The notes beneath the pieces are model-generated. The model did no database searches and was not told the origin of the DNA. It saw only the letters and a program-made list of their open reading frames with translations. The position numbers were made by a program, and so were the translations under genes. From the NCBI GenBank assembly GCA_020062545.1, contig JAGUWD010000010.1, positions 1 through 48,481 of the forward strand: 48,481 nucleotides of DNA, read 5' to 3'. The first letter of the stretch is position 1. Each line of letters starts with the position of its first letter. Origin of the DNA: Thermodesulfovibrionales bacterium (GTDB lineage: Bacteria; Nitrospirota; Thermodesulfovibrionia; Thermodesulfovibrionales; Dissulfurispiraceae). Below are positions 1-8,675 of the stretch, piece by piece.

Positions 1-51
1 GTGCGGCTCAAATTGACTTTTATCAAGGCATTTTAGTATTCTAATTATTTA

Positions 52-129
<78 letters not shown>

Positions 130-130
130 T

Positions 131-207
<77 letters not shown>

Positions 208-295
208 AATAGCTAATAGTTAATTGCTCATAGCTCATGGCAAAAGATATAATATCAATTGTGAGCCATCAACTAACAGCTATGAGCTATAAGAT
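208..295. repeat. Degenerate heptamer-type intergenic repeat
   Basis: The gap between tRNA-Arg and tRNA-His is filled with variants of the words AGCTATG, AGCTCAT and AGCCATC at roughly seven-base spacing, in both orientations. The same words recur at 372-445 and 4804-4884. No gene is seen. Confidence 0.6.
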
Positions 296-371
296 GGTGG
301 GCGTAGCTCAATGGCAGAGCACTGGACTGTGGCTCCAGTGGTTGCGGGTTCAATCCCCGTCGCCCACCCCA
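296..371 (+). tRNA. tRNA-His (anticodon GTG)
   Basis: The acceptor GTGGGCG pairs with CGCCCAC. Discriminator C is followed by an encoded CCA, and the base before the acceptor (296) is G, so the histidine-specific G-1:C73 pair is genomically encoded. The anticodon stem CTGGA/TCCAG holds the loop CTGTGGC with anticodon GTG. Confidence 0.95.
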
Positions 372-445
372 AATTAGCTCAGAGATTATGGATGCTAAAA
401 AATCTTTTGTACGAGCTATGAGAACCATGAACCATGAGCCATATC
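372..445. repeat. Degenerate heptamer-type intergenic repeat
   Basis: The spacer between tRNA-His and the second tRNA-Arg contains GAGCTATGAGAACCATG and AACCATGAGCCAT, seven-base word variants like those at 208-295 and 4804-4884. Confidence 0.6.
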
Positions 446-522
446 GCGCCTGTAGCTCAGTGGATTAGAGCATCGGCCTCCGGAGCCGAGGGCCAGGGGT
501 TCGAATCCCTTCAGGCGCGCCA
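446..522 (+). tRNA. tRNA-Arg (anticodon CCG)
   Basis: The acceptor GCGCCTG pairs with CAGGCGC, followed by discriminator G and an encoded CCA. The anticodon stem TCGGC/GCCGA holds the loop CTCCGGA, giving anticodon CCG for CGG codons. Acceptor arm, T arm and variable region match the tRNA-Arg(TCT) at 131-207, which suggests duplication followed by change of the anticodon arm. Confidence 0.95.
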
Positions 523-532
523 ACGGCTATTG

Positions 533-1747
533 TTATACATTCTCCAGCATATGCCCTAATTTCTTCTTCTTTGTTTTCAGATAGACGATGTTTTTATCGT
601 GGGGAGTTGATTCTACCGACACCCTTTCAACAACCTTAAGCCCATAGCCTTCAAGTCCTATTATCTTTTTGGGGTTGTTTGTCATGAGTTTCATCTTTCT
701 AACTCCAAGATCAACAAGTATCTGGGCGCCTATTCCGTAGTCACGCAGGTCAGGCTTAAAACCGAGTTTAATATTGGCTTCAACAGTATCGAGACCTTTG
801 TCCTGAAGCTCATAAGCCTTCAATTTATTGGCAAGGCCTATGCCCCGGCCTTCCTGCCTCATATAAAGTATGACGCCCTTGCCTTCTTTTCTTATCATCT
901 CCATTGCCTTGTGCAACTGGTCTCCGCAGTCGCACCTCTTCGATCCAAAAACATCGCCTGTGAGGCATTCGGAATGAACTCTCACAAGCACTTTATCCTC
1001 TGGCCTGATTTCTCCTTTTACAAGTGCTATATGAACATTGGGATCAACATCATTGGCGTATGCTATGGCTATAAAGTCCCCTCCGTATTCCGTGGGCATC
1101 TGGACAGTAGCAATCCTCCTTACAAACCTCTCTGTCCTCATCCTGTACTGAATAAGGTCTTTTACTGTTATTATTTTCATGCGATGTATTTCTGCAAACT
1201 CCATCAGTTGCGGAACCCGTGCCATTGTCCCGTCATCATTCATTATCTCGCATATAACTCCAGCAGGATATAGTCCTGCAAGCCTGGCAAGATCGACTGA
1301 ACCCTCGGTCTGCCCTGCCCGCTGCAGAACTCCTCCGGGCTTTGCCCTGAGTGGAAATACATGTCCTGGCCTTGCGATGTCTTCAGACTTTGTCTGGGGG
1401 TTTATGGCTGTAAGGATGGTAACTGCCCTGTCATGGGCAGATATTCCTGTTGTAACGCCTTTTTTAGCCTCGATGGATACTGTAAATGCAGTGCCGAATG
1501 AAGATGTATTGGTATCGGTCATCATAGGCAGTTTTAATTCTTCAACTCTTTGAGGCGTTAAAGAAAGACATATAAGCCCCCTGCCATGCTTTGCCATGAA
1601 GTTTATGGCTTCCGGCGTAATCTTTTCAGCAGCCATGCAGAGGTCGCCCTCGTTTTCCCTGTCTTCGTCATCAACGAGGATGACCATCATGCCCTTTGCT
1701 ATGTCTTCAAGGGCCTCTTCTATAGTATTAAACTTATATTTTTCCAT
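533..1747 (-). CDS. ribBA: Bifunctional DHBP synthase / GTP cyclohydrolase II
   Basis: This enzyme catalyses both entry reactions of riboflavin synthesis: ribulose 5-phosphate to dihydroxybutanone phosphate, and GTP to the diaminopyrimidine. Residues 1 to about 200 are the RibB domain, with the acidic metal-binding motif [11 protein letters not shown] at 26-36. Residues from about 208 are the RibA domain, with zinc-ligand cysteines 261, 272 and 274 ([18 protein letters not shown]) and RQEGRGIGL at 297-305. The length (404 residues) is normal for the fusion. A GGAGG ribosome site precedes the ATG. The gene ends 10 bases from the tRNA-Arg, on the opposite strand. No FMN riboswitch consensus was seen upstream; that region holds a palindromic element. 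The partner ribE lies at 14041. Confidence 0.96.
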   Translation of the reverse strand: MEKYKFNTIEEALEDIAKGMMVILVDDEDRENEGDLCMAAEKITPEAINFMAKHGRGLICLSLTPQRVEELKLPMMTDTNTSSFGTAFTVSIEAKKGVTTGISAHDRAVTILTAINPQTKSEDIARPGHVFPLRAKPGGVLQRAGQTEGSVDLARLAGLYPAGVICEIMNDDGTMARVPQLMEFAEIHRMKIITVKDLIQYRMRTERFVRRIATVQMPTEYGGDFIAIAYANDVDPNVHIALVKGEIRPEDKVLVRVHSECLTGDVFGSKRCDCGDQLHKAMEMIRKEGKGVILYMRQEGRGIGLANKLKAYELQDKGLDTVEANIKLGFKPDLRDYGIGAQILVDLGVRKMKLMTNNPKKIIGLEGYGLKVVERVSVESTPHDKNIVYLKTKKKKLGHMLENV

Positions 1748-1834
1748 AAAACCTCCATAAAAGCGGCTATAACCTCTTGCCTAACCTTTTGAGTATAGCA
1801 AAATCGTCCAATATCTTTCCATTTAAAACCGTGA

Positions 1835-2144
1835 TCCAGCGATAAGGATAAGGCTCTTTCGTTCAGGAGCTCTGTTTTGACAGTTCTAATGCTTCTTTCG
1901 CTACAGCCGCAAAACTCGCTTCGCTCAGACACTTGCGTCTGTCAGGCAATGGTATGGTCTCGAAGCGACTTGGACAGCCCAAGTGTGGCATGAATGCCTA
2001 AGCGGGCTGTCTTTGCTTCGGAGACAGGCTGGATGCCTGTCGAGAATGAAGCAGAGAGATTATACCATTGCCTGACACTCCAGTCGCAAAGAACTGTTAC
2101 CAAAGCATCGCTATTCACTTCAGAGCCTCATCCTTATCGCTGGA
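1835..2144. repeat. 310-bp region bounded by a 23-bp inverted repeat
   Basis: The arms 1835-1857 and 2122-2144 are inverted repeats identical at 22 of 23 positions, and they enclose palindromic element copy A. The intervening DNA has no convincing reading frame. A further word pair, ACAGTTCT near 1880 and AGAACTGT near 2090, is also inverted. This fills most of the 465-base gap between the divergent ribBA and GAF-PAS genes. Confidence 0.75.
1940..2077 (+). repeat. Structured palindromic element, copy A
   Basis: The terminal stem 1940-1961/2056-2077 pairs over about 22 positions, with two G-T wobbles. Inside lies a bulged hairpin, ACAGCCC (1974-1980)/GGGCTGT (2004-2010), capped by GGCA-TGAA-TGCC. 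A second hairpin is GACAGGC (2023-2029), loop TGGAT, GCCTGTC (2035-2041), followed by GAGAATGA. The architecture and loop sequences match copies B and C, while the stem bases differ in compensatory fashion. It may be a mobile palindrome or a structured RNA. Confidence 0.8.
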
Positions 2145-2181
2145 TTTGTAGGAGATAAGTGGAAAAAGCCTTAAGTTCTGG

Positions 2182-2209
2182 TATAATTAGTCAATATTGA
2201 AAAGGAGCT
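2182..2209 (+). promoter_or_regulatory. Probable -10 box and ribosome binding site of the GAF-PAS gene
   Basis: TATAAT at 2182-2187 is followed by AAAGGAG a few bases before the ATG at 2213. No good -35 box was found, so only the -10 and the Shine-Dalgarno sequence are claimed. Confidence 0.45.
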
Positions 2210-2212
2210 GCG

Positions 2213-3070
2213 ATGGAGCAACTTTCATTAAAGACAGAAAAGTTTTTTGACATCCTGAATACTATTCTTTCTACCCTCAATATCGATGAAGTGCTCACAA
2301 CCGTTGTCAAAGAGATAAAGATCCTCCTCGGTGCTGACAGATGCACCCTTTTTCTGGTGGACAAAGATAATAACGAGCTCTACTCAAAAGTCCTCCAGGC
2401 AGACAACCTCGTAGAAATAAGGGTTCCAATCACCCGAAGCAGCCTTGCAGGATATTCATCCACAACAGGAAAGGTCTTGAATATAAAAGATGCCTATGAC
2501 GAGGGAGAATTAAAATCAATAAACAGCGGATTATGCTTTGACAGGAGATGGGATGAAAAAAGCGGATACAGGACAAGGAGTGTGCTGGCAATCCCTGTAA
2601 AGGCAAAGGGCGAAGTTGTAGGGGTGTTTCAGGCACTTAATAAACCGGACGGCTTTTCTGACCATGATGTCAGCATGATGGAGCAACTTGCATTTCTTCT
2701 GGGTATCGCGGTAAATAATGCCCTTTCATACCAGACCATCGAGGAAGAGAAAAAACTCAGGGAATACATTATCGATGATATAGAAGAAGGAATCTGCATA
2801 CTCGATACAAAGAAGCGGATCATTTCCGCAAACAAATTCTTAGAAGTAATGAGCGGCATGCGATACTCCACCGATGACATGGCGGGAGAGTATTTCTTCG
2901 AGCTTTTCCCGAACTTTGCTAACACACAGCTTGAAGAAAAGGTGAATGAGTCCATTTCCCATGGATTTAAAATGGCAGCTTTGCTTGAAGTGCTTGAGGT
3001 AAAGATTATTCCATACCTCGATGAAAAAGGAAAGGTAAAAAAATTGATACTCATCTTTACGAGGGTATAG
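2213..3070 (+). CDS. GAF-PAS sensory protein
   Basis: The 285-residue protein has no signal peptide. Residues about 10-170 form a GAF domain (ILLGADRCTLFLVDKDNNEL, then VLAIPVKAKGEVVGVFQALN). A short charged helix follows, then a PAS-like domain from about 180 to the end (EEGICILDTKKRIISANKFL). There is no output domain, so it probably senses a small ligand or redox state and acts through a partner. Its TAG stop shares one base with the GTG start of the PilB-type ATPase, so the two are translationally coupled. Regulation of that ATPase is a reasonable inference, not shown. The promoter lies just downstream of element copy A. Confidence 0.85.
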   Translation: MEQLSLKTEKFFDILNTILSTLNIDEVLTTVVKEIKILLGADRCTLFLVDKDNNELYSKVLQADNLVEIRVPITRSSLAGYSSTTGKVLNIKDAYDEGELKSINSGLCFDRRWDEKSGYRTRSVLAIPVKAKGEVVGVFQALNKPDGFSDHDVSMMEQLAFLLGIAVNNALSYQTIEEEKKLREYIIDDIEEGICILDTKKRIISANKFLEVMSGMRYSTDDMAGEYFFELFPNFANTQLEEKVNESISHGFKMAALLEVLEVKIIPYLDEKGKVKKLILIFTRV

Positions 3071-4803
3071 TGGCGTTTAAAAGACCGACAGGAAAAAGCT
3101 TTGAAGAACTGCTCATAGAAAGAGGTCTCCTGACAAAGGAGAGGCTGCAGGAGCTTCTTACGAAAATAACAAGGGAGAAGAAGAGCCTCGAACAACTCCT
3201 GCTGGAATCCGGGTTTTCCGAGGAAAAGATAGCTGCCATTAAGGCAGAATATCTCGGCTATGAATTCGTTGACCTGTCATCCTATCCACAGCCGCCCCTT
3301 GATTTATTAAAACATATAAAGCCTGCCTATGCAAAAAACTATAAAGTAGTCCCTGTAAAATACGAAGACGAAGTTCTGACCATTGCCATGGTTGAGCCCA
3401 GGGATTTCATGGCACTGGACGAGGTTATTCGTCTTTACAGGGATTCAAAGTTCAGGATAAAAGATTCTAAAGTAGTAATGACCACAACAAAACAACTCTT
3501 CTCGGCTATAGAAAAATTCTATGCGCTACCAAAAGATGAGGTCGGAATGGGAAGCATACTATCCCAGTTGGCGGAGACTTACAGGCCCGAGATAGAGGTA
3601 GCAGAAGTTGCACGGGAGGATGCCACAGAAAACAGCGCGCCCATTGTAATGCTTGCAAATAAGATAGTTGAGGAGGCATTCCAGAAAAGGACGAGCGACA
3701 TACATCTTGAGCCTGCAATAGACCATCTGCGAGTCAGATACCGGATAGACGGAGAACTTGCAGAAGTAATGCGCGTGCCGAGATATGCGCAGGACGCCCT
3801 GATTACGAGATTTAAGATAATGTCCGACATGAGGATAGACGAAAGAAGACAGCCTCAGGACGGCAGGATAGATTTTACCAAGTATAACCCCGCTGTGGAG
3901 ATAGACCTCCGTGTTTCAACGGTCCCAACACCCCACGGAGAGGACATAGTAATGAGGATATTGGACAAAAAGAGCTCCATCCTCTCCCTCGAAATGCTCG
4001 GATTCAACGAGCATAATATGAAATTGTATAAAGAGGCAATAGCTTCTCCATACGGAATTATCCTCCATGTGGGCCCCACAGGAAGCGGAAAAACAACAGC
4101 CCTTTATGCTGCTCTTAAATCCATGGATACTCCGGATGTCAAGATAGTCACTGCAGAAGACCCTGTTGAATATACGCTGGGTGGACAGATTATACAGAGC
4201 AATATAAACCCGGCTGCTGGATACACATTTGCAAAGGCGATAAGGGCATTTATGAGGCATGACCCGGATATCATCCTGATAGGAGAAATCAGAGACCTTG
4301 AAACAGCAAAGACAGCAGTGGAGGCATCCCTTACAGGACATCTCGTCTTTTCCACACTCCACACAAATGATGCCATAGGCACCGTTACAAGACTTACAGA
4401 AATGGGCATAGAGTCATACCTTGTTGCAGACTCTCTGCTTCTTGTATGCGCACAGAGGCTTATGAGGAGGATATGCAAAAAATGCAAGGAGTCTTATATT
4501 GCAACCGAGGAGGATGAAGAGTTGACAAAGGGAGATGTTAAACGGGGAACGACCCTATACAGGGGCAAAGGTTGCGATATATGCGAAGGCACTGGATATA
4601 AGGGACGTACAGGTGTTTATGAAATACTCTCAATGAATAAACAACTCAGGAGCCTTTTGATAAAAGGAGCCTCAACAGAAGAATTGAGGAAAACAGCCAT
4701 CGAAACAGGCATGAGGACGCTGAGGCAAGACGCTATAGAAAAGGCTTTGACAGGCGTCAGCACCATCGAAGAGGTCGTATCAACCACCCTGGCAGAGGGA
4801 TAG
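3070..4803 (+). CDS. pilB: PilB/GspE-type secretion or type IV pilus assembly ATPase
   Basis: This is a hexameric cytoplasmic ATPase driving type IV pilus assembly or type II secretion. Residues about 1-160 resemble the MshEN N-terminal domain, a region known in relatives to bind c-di-GMP. The ATPase core has Walker A GPTGSGKT at 335-342, the Walker B region ILIGEIRD at 402-409, and the His-box FSTLHTN near 427-433. The zinc cysteines are 469, 472, 502 and 505. The length (577 residues) is typical. The start is GTG overlapping the upstream stop by one base. No pilC, pilT or pilin gene is in the window, so PilB and GspE cannot be told apart. An HD-GYP gene at 12193 could set the c-di-GMP level it senses. 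Confidence 0.9.
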   Translation: MAFKRPTGKSFEELLIERGLLTKERLQELLTKITREKKSLEQLLLESGFSEEKIAAIKAEYLGYEFVDLSSYPQPPLDLLKHIKPAYAKNYKVVPVKYEDEVLTIAMVEPRDFMALDEVIRLYRDSKFRIKDSKVVMTTTKQLFSAIEKFYALPKDEVGMGSILSQLAETYRPEIEVAEVAREDATENSAPIVMLANKIVEEAFQKRTSDIHLEPAIDHLRVRYRIDGELAEVMRVPRYAQDALITRFKIMSDMRIDERRQPQDGRIDFTKYNPAVEIDLRVSTVPTPHGEDIVMRILDKKSSILSLEMLGFNEHNMKLYKEAIASPYGIILHVGPTGSGKTTALYAALKSMDTPDVKIVTAEDPVEYTLGGQIIQSNINPAAGYTFAKAIRAFMRHDPDIILIGEIRDLETAKTAVEASLTGHLVFSTLHTNDAIGTVTRLTEMGIESYLVADSLLLVCAQRLMRRICKKCKESYIATEEDEELTKGDVKRGTTLYRGKGCDICEGTGYKGRTGVYEILSMNKQLRSLLIKGASTEELRKTAIETGMRTLRQDAIEKALTGVSTIEEVVSTTLAEG

Positions 4804-4884
4804 AAATAGCTCATGGATGGTGGCTCATTGTTCATGGCAGAAATGACCATGAACTAAGAGCTATGAGCCATGAACTTTTGAGCT
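4804..4884. repeat. Degenerate heptamer-type intergenic repeat
   Basis: The spacer is built from variants of GAGCTAT, GAGCCAT, GAACTTT and AGCTCATGG in both orientations, so it can fold on itself. The same words occur between the tRNA genes. It replaces a normal ribosome binding site in front of the adenylate cyclase gene. Confidence 0.65.
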
Positions 4885-6840
4885 ATGTATAAAAGAGCTG
4901 GCATCTTCATAGGCCTTTCCATAACAGCATTAATCGCAATATTAATGCTTCTGAAACTATCCCCTCTCGAAACATTCGAAGAAAAGCTCCTCGATTACAG
5001 ATTTAAAGTCAGGGGAACAATAAAACCTCCCGACACTGTATTAATTGCAGCAATAGATGAGAAGAGCATAGAAAAGCTCGGCAGGTGGCCGTGGAGCAGA
5101 GATAAGATTGCAGAGCTCGTCAATAAGTTAAATGAAGCTGGTGCGGAGATAATCGTCTTTGACATAATCCTTAGTGAGAAAGAGAAGAATGACCCATTGC
5201 TTGGCAGGGCTATTAATGATGCAGGCAATGTGATACTGCCTGTTGTCTTTGACTTTGAAAGAGGTTCTGCCATGCCTGAAAACGAGATACTTTTGAGTTC
5301 GGCGTTTGCATCGATCCAGAATCCTGATATGTTTAATAAATACAATCCAATCATGGCAAAAAGTATACTTATACCTGTGCCCGAGATTATACAGAATGTG
5401 ATGGGGCTTGGACATATCAATATGTTCCCGGACAGTGACGGCACACTGAGGTGGGAGTCTCTGATAATCGGATACAAGGACTATCTCTATCCATCGATCA
5501 CGCTTCAGGCAGCAGCCTTTTATTTAGGTATTCCTCATGAAAAGGTTGTTATAAAGGCAACAGAGGGCATACAACTTGGTAAGAGATTTATTCCAACTGA
5601 CAGATGGGGGAGAACACTCATCCATTATTACGGCTCAAATCAGACATTCAAGCATATCTCAATATCAGATATCCTGGAAGATAATATTAAGCCTGAAGAC
5701 CTGCTGGGCAAAATAGTGCTTATTGGTGCAACTGCTGTGGGTATTTACGATTTAAGGGTTACTCCTTTTTCTCCTGCAATGCCGGGGGTCGAAAAACATG
5801 CAAACGTCATATCATCTATTCTGGAGAACAGGTTCATTAGATGCGTTCCTCAATCGACAAACCTGATTGTCCTTTTGTTATCAGGATGCATCCTTTCCAT
5901 CTTTCTGCCGAGGTTTAAGGCAGTTGGCGCTTCAGCCATCACAGGCTTTTTTCTCCTGTTCGTCCTTTTGTCCGGCTACTACCTTTTTGCTAAAAACGGT
6001 CTCTGGATAAACATTGCATACCCTTCGATTAACATACTGTTTATATTCATAAGTGTTACAGCTTACAACTATGCTGTAGAGGAAAAGCATGCAAGAAGAA
6101 TCCGGGCAATGTTTTCGAGCTATGTAACAGAAAGGGTCGTGAACGAACTGATTAGAAATCCTGACATGGCAAAACTGGGCGGTGAAAGGAGAGAGATAAC
6201 AGTTCTCTTTTCCGATGTAAGGGGATTTACATCATTTTCTGAAAAGCACTCACCTGAAGAGGTTGTTTCAATACTGAATGAATATCTGGGCGAAATGACA
6301 GATATAGTCTTCAAATGGGAAGGAACGCTGGATAAATTCATCGGAGATGCAATTTTAGCATTCTGGGGTGCTCCAATGCCTCAGGAAAACCATGCAGAGC
6401 TTGCTGTTAAATGCGCATTAAATATGGTTAAAAGACTCGAAGAACTTCAGCAGAAGTGGCGGTCCGAAGGCAAACCTGTCCTTGATTGCGGGATTGGAAT
6501 AAACACAGGCAAGGTGCTTGTGGGAAATATCGGCGCAGAGGGCAAAAAGATGGATTACACCGTCATAGGCGACCATGTGAATTTAGGCTCAAGGGTGGAA
6601 GGGCTCACAAGGAAATATAATGTCCATATACTGATAACAGAATTTACCATGAATAAGATAAAAGATTTAATCACAGCGGGAAAACTATGGCGTACCGAAG
6701 TAACAGGGCTCGAAAAGGTGGTTGTTAAAGGGAAAGAGCAGCCTGTTGCGATCTATGAGGTTAAGGGTCTTGAGCAGGGGGCTGAATCGAGAGTTAAAGA
6801 GGTGGAAGAAGAAAAGGTCGTCACAATGAAGGAAAAATAG
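4885..6840 (+). CDS. CHASE2-domain class III adenylate/guanylate cyclase
   Basis: This is a membrane sensor making a cyclic nucleotide, most likely cAMP. Residues about 7-25 form a transmembrane helix, and residues about 30-320 an extracytoplasmic CHASE2 domain (IAAIDEKSIEKLGRWPWSR at 54-72). Three further helices lie at about 325-342, 348-368 and 374-395, then a linker. The class III catalytic domain (about 435-620) carries the metal aspartates D444 (FSDVRGF) and D488 (FIGD), substrate residues K484 and T559, and transition-state residues N566 and R570. All needed catalytic residues are present, so a homodimer should be active. CHASE2 cyclases often neighbour FecR and TPR proteins, as here. 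The metallo-beta-lactamase protein at 13284 could be the opposing phosphodiesterase. Confidence 0.92.
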   Translation: MYKRAGIFIGLSITALIAILMLLKLSPLETFEEKLLDYRFKVRGTIKPPDTVLIAAIDEKSIEKLGRWPWSRDKIAELVNKLNEAGAEIIVFDIILSEKEKNDPLLGRAINDAGNVILPVVFDFERGSAMPENEILLSSAFASIQNPDMFNKYNPIMAKSILIPVPEIIQNVMGLGHINMFPDSDGTLRWESLIIGYKDYLYPSITLQAAAFYLGIPHEKVVIKATEGIQLGKRFIPTDRWGRTLIHYYGSNQTFKHISISDILEDNIKPEDLLGKIVLIGATAVGIYDLRVTPFSPAMPGVEKHANVISSILENRFIRCVPQSTNLIVLLLSGCILSIFLPRFKAVGASAITGFFLLFVLLSGYYLFAKNGLWINIAYPSINILFIFISVTAYNYAVEEKHARRIRAMFSSYVTERVVNELIRNPDMAKLGGERREITVLFSDVRGFTSFSEKHSPEEVVSILNEYLGEMTDIVFKWEGTLDKFIGDAILAFWGAPMPQENHAELAVKCALNMVKRLEELQQKWRSEGKPVLDCGIGINTGKVLVGNIGAEGKKMDYTVIGDHVNLGSRVEGLTRKYNVHILITEFTMNKIKDLITAGKLWRTEVTGLEKVVVKGKEQPVAIYEVKGLEQGAESRVKEVEEEKVVTMKEK

Positions 6841-6853
6841 ACAGTTTAGACGA

Positions 6854-8620
6854 ATGGGTAAGAATAGAAAGCCAGGGAAAGGCACAAAAAACAATAATAA
6901 GCCTGTCTTACAAAATATTGATAAAGATATTTCACACTTTAACTACAAGCACATTGTCATCATTGCCTTAGCAAGCATATTAGTTTACTCCAACACACTG
7001 TTTATGGACTTTGTATGGGATGATATCCCTTTCATTAAAGGAAATAAATTCATAACAGATGTCGAAAAGATCCCTCACCTGTTCACTACCAATTTGTGGG
7101 AAGGCGTAGAAGGTTTTTTTAGAGGAGATTATTACAGACCCATTTATGCACTCTCCTTTGCAATAGACCACATCTTCTGGCAAGAAAACCCTCTCGGATA
7201 CCACATAACCAACATCCTGCTTCATGCAATAGCATCCATCGCAGTATATCTCCTTGCCTTAAGGATACTTCATGAAAATACCGCTGCATTTATTGCAGGA
7301 CTTATCTTTTCTGTTCACCCCCTCCATGTCGAGGCTGTTGCATGGATTACAGGCAGAAATAATATGCTATTGGCCATATTTATGGTTCTTTCCATATATT
7401 TTTACACCCTCTACTCCGAAAAGCGCATGGCAAAATATATTGCTGCCTCCCTAATTTTATTTTTCCTTTCCCTTCTTATTCACGAGATAGCAATAACACT
7501 GCCGATGATTATCCTCCTTTACGGAATATGTTTTGAAGAAGGTCGATTAAAGAACAAACTCCTCTGGCCGCTGATTTATTGCGCAATCACTATTCCATAT
7601 TTTATCTTGAGATTTGCGTTCCTTGAACAGGCATTCAAGGGAGTTGGAAAAGACCCATTTGTATGGCACATCTACACTGCGCCTATTCTGCTTTTAAAAT
7701 ATTTAAAGGTGCTCATCCTTCCTGTGAGTCTCAAGGTCGCATATGAGATACCTATAAGAAAGGCTTTATTCGGGCAGGGTGTTATGCTCTCTCTCGTTTT
7801 TCTTTGCATCATTATCGCCCTCGTTATATTTTCCAAACGGTACGATAGAAAATTATTTTTCAGCCTTTCATGGATTTTTATAACTATAATCCCTGTTTCA
7901 GGGATTTTCATTTTCATAAAGCCCTTCTTAATGGCTGACAGGTATCTCTGTGTCCCATCCGTTGGTTTTTCGATGGCTGTTGCCATCGGTTTTGTTAAAA
8001 TCAGAGAGCGGTTAAAAGATAAAAATGTGATAATAAATACTATCGGATTGAGTGTTGTAGCAGTGCTTTCAGTTGTGAGCTTTGCATACAGCTTTACATG
8101 GAAAGACCATTATACCTTCACAATCAGGATGATAAAGGATGCGCCCAACTACCCTGATGCTCACTATAACCTGGGGTTAATCTATGCAGGTCAGAAGCGG
8201 TTTGATGAAGCTGTCAATGAATTTCAAAGTGCATTAAAAATCAATCCAAACCATGTCGAGACTATCAGTAATCTCGGATTAGTATATGCAACACAGGGAC
8301 GGCTAAATGATGCAGTGCATGAGCTTCAGAAGGCACTGAGTATTAAACCCCATTATATTATCCACAACAACCTCGGCGTCATGTATCTCAACCAAAAGCG
8401 ATTTGATGAAGCTGTCAATGAATTTCAAAGTGCATTAAAGCTAAATCCCGATTATGGTAGGGCATATAATAATCTTGGACTGGCCTACATGAAGCAAGGA
8501 AAGATTGATGATGCTGTCATCCATTTTAAGAAGGCAATAGACATGAATCCTGATAATGAGAACTACCGGAAGAATCTGGATAAGGCCTCCGCACTCAGGG
8601 GAACAAATACAAGAAAATAA
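6854..8620 (+). CDS. Multi-spanning TMTC-like membrane protein with C-terminal TPR repeats
   Basis: The 588-residue protein has a basic cytoplasmic N terminus and about ten or more hydrophobic segments. Early motifs FVWDD and YRPIYALSFAIDH, followed by GYHITNILLHA, are those of bacterial TMTC-like or GT39/GT83-fold glycosyltransferases. The FVWDD acidic pair sits where the GT-C family places its first-loop catalytic aspartate. After the last helix, about four TPR units run from residue 430 to the end. Two TPR segments share a 38-base identical stretch (8201-8238 and 8402-8439), so one was copied recently. It probably transfers a sugar to envelope proteins; substrate unknown. It lies 13 bases after the cyclase gene and is likely co-transcribed. 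Confidence 0.8.
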   Translation: MGKNRKPGKGTKNNNKPVLQNIDKDISHFNYKHIVIIALASILVYSNTLFMDFVWDDIPFIKGNKFITDVEKIPHLFTTNLWEGVEGFFRGDYYRPIYALSFAIDHIFWQENPLGYHITNILLHAIASIAVYLLALRILHENTAAFIAGLIFSVHPLHVEAVAWITGRNNMLLAIFMVLSIYFYTLYSEKRMAKYIAASLILFFLSLLIHEIAITLPMIILLYGICFEEGRLKNKLLWPLIYCAITIPYFILRFAFLEQAFKGVGKDPFVWHIYTAPILLLKYLKVLILPVSLKVAYEIPIRKALFGQGVMLSLVFLCIIIALVIFSKRYDRKLFFSLSWIFITIIPVSGIFIFIKPFLMADRYLCVPSVGFSMAVAIGFVKIRERLKDKNVIINTIGLSVVAVLSVVSFAYSFTWKDHYTFTIRMIKDAPNYPDAHYNLGLIYAGQKRFDEAVNEFQSALKINPNHVETISNLGLVYATQGRLNDAVHELQKALSIKPHYIIHNNLGVMYLNQKRFDEAVNEFQSALKLNPDYGRAYNNLGLAYMKQGKIDDAVIHFKKAIDMNPDNENYRKNLDKASALRGTNTRK

Positions 8621-8647
8621 AAGCGGTTAGTTTAGCACTAACCGCTT
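8621..8647. terminator. Bidirectional terminator hairpin
   Basis: AAGCGGTTAG and CTAACCGCTT form a perfect 10-bp stem with a seven-base loop. The hairpin starts right after the stop codon of the TPR membrane protein and lies between two convergent genes. Confidence 0.8.
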
Positions 8648-8675
8648 AAACTGCTTGAACAAATTGAACTGTTTG

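Noticed and set aside
911-1553. Plus-strand open frames inside ribBA
   Set aside because: They are shadows of the clear ribBA reading, with no ribosome site and no recognisable motif.
1748-1940. FMN riboswitch upstream of ribBA
   Set aside because: The conserved RFN core words are not visible in the leader. The gap is taken up by palindromic DNA.
1835-2144. CRISPR array
   Set aside because: There are inverted repeats, but no regularly spaced identical direct repeats, and no cas genes occur in the window.
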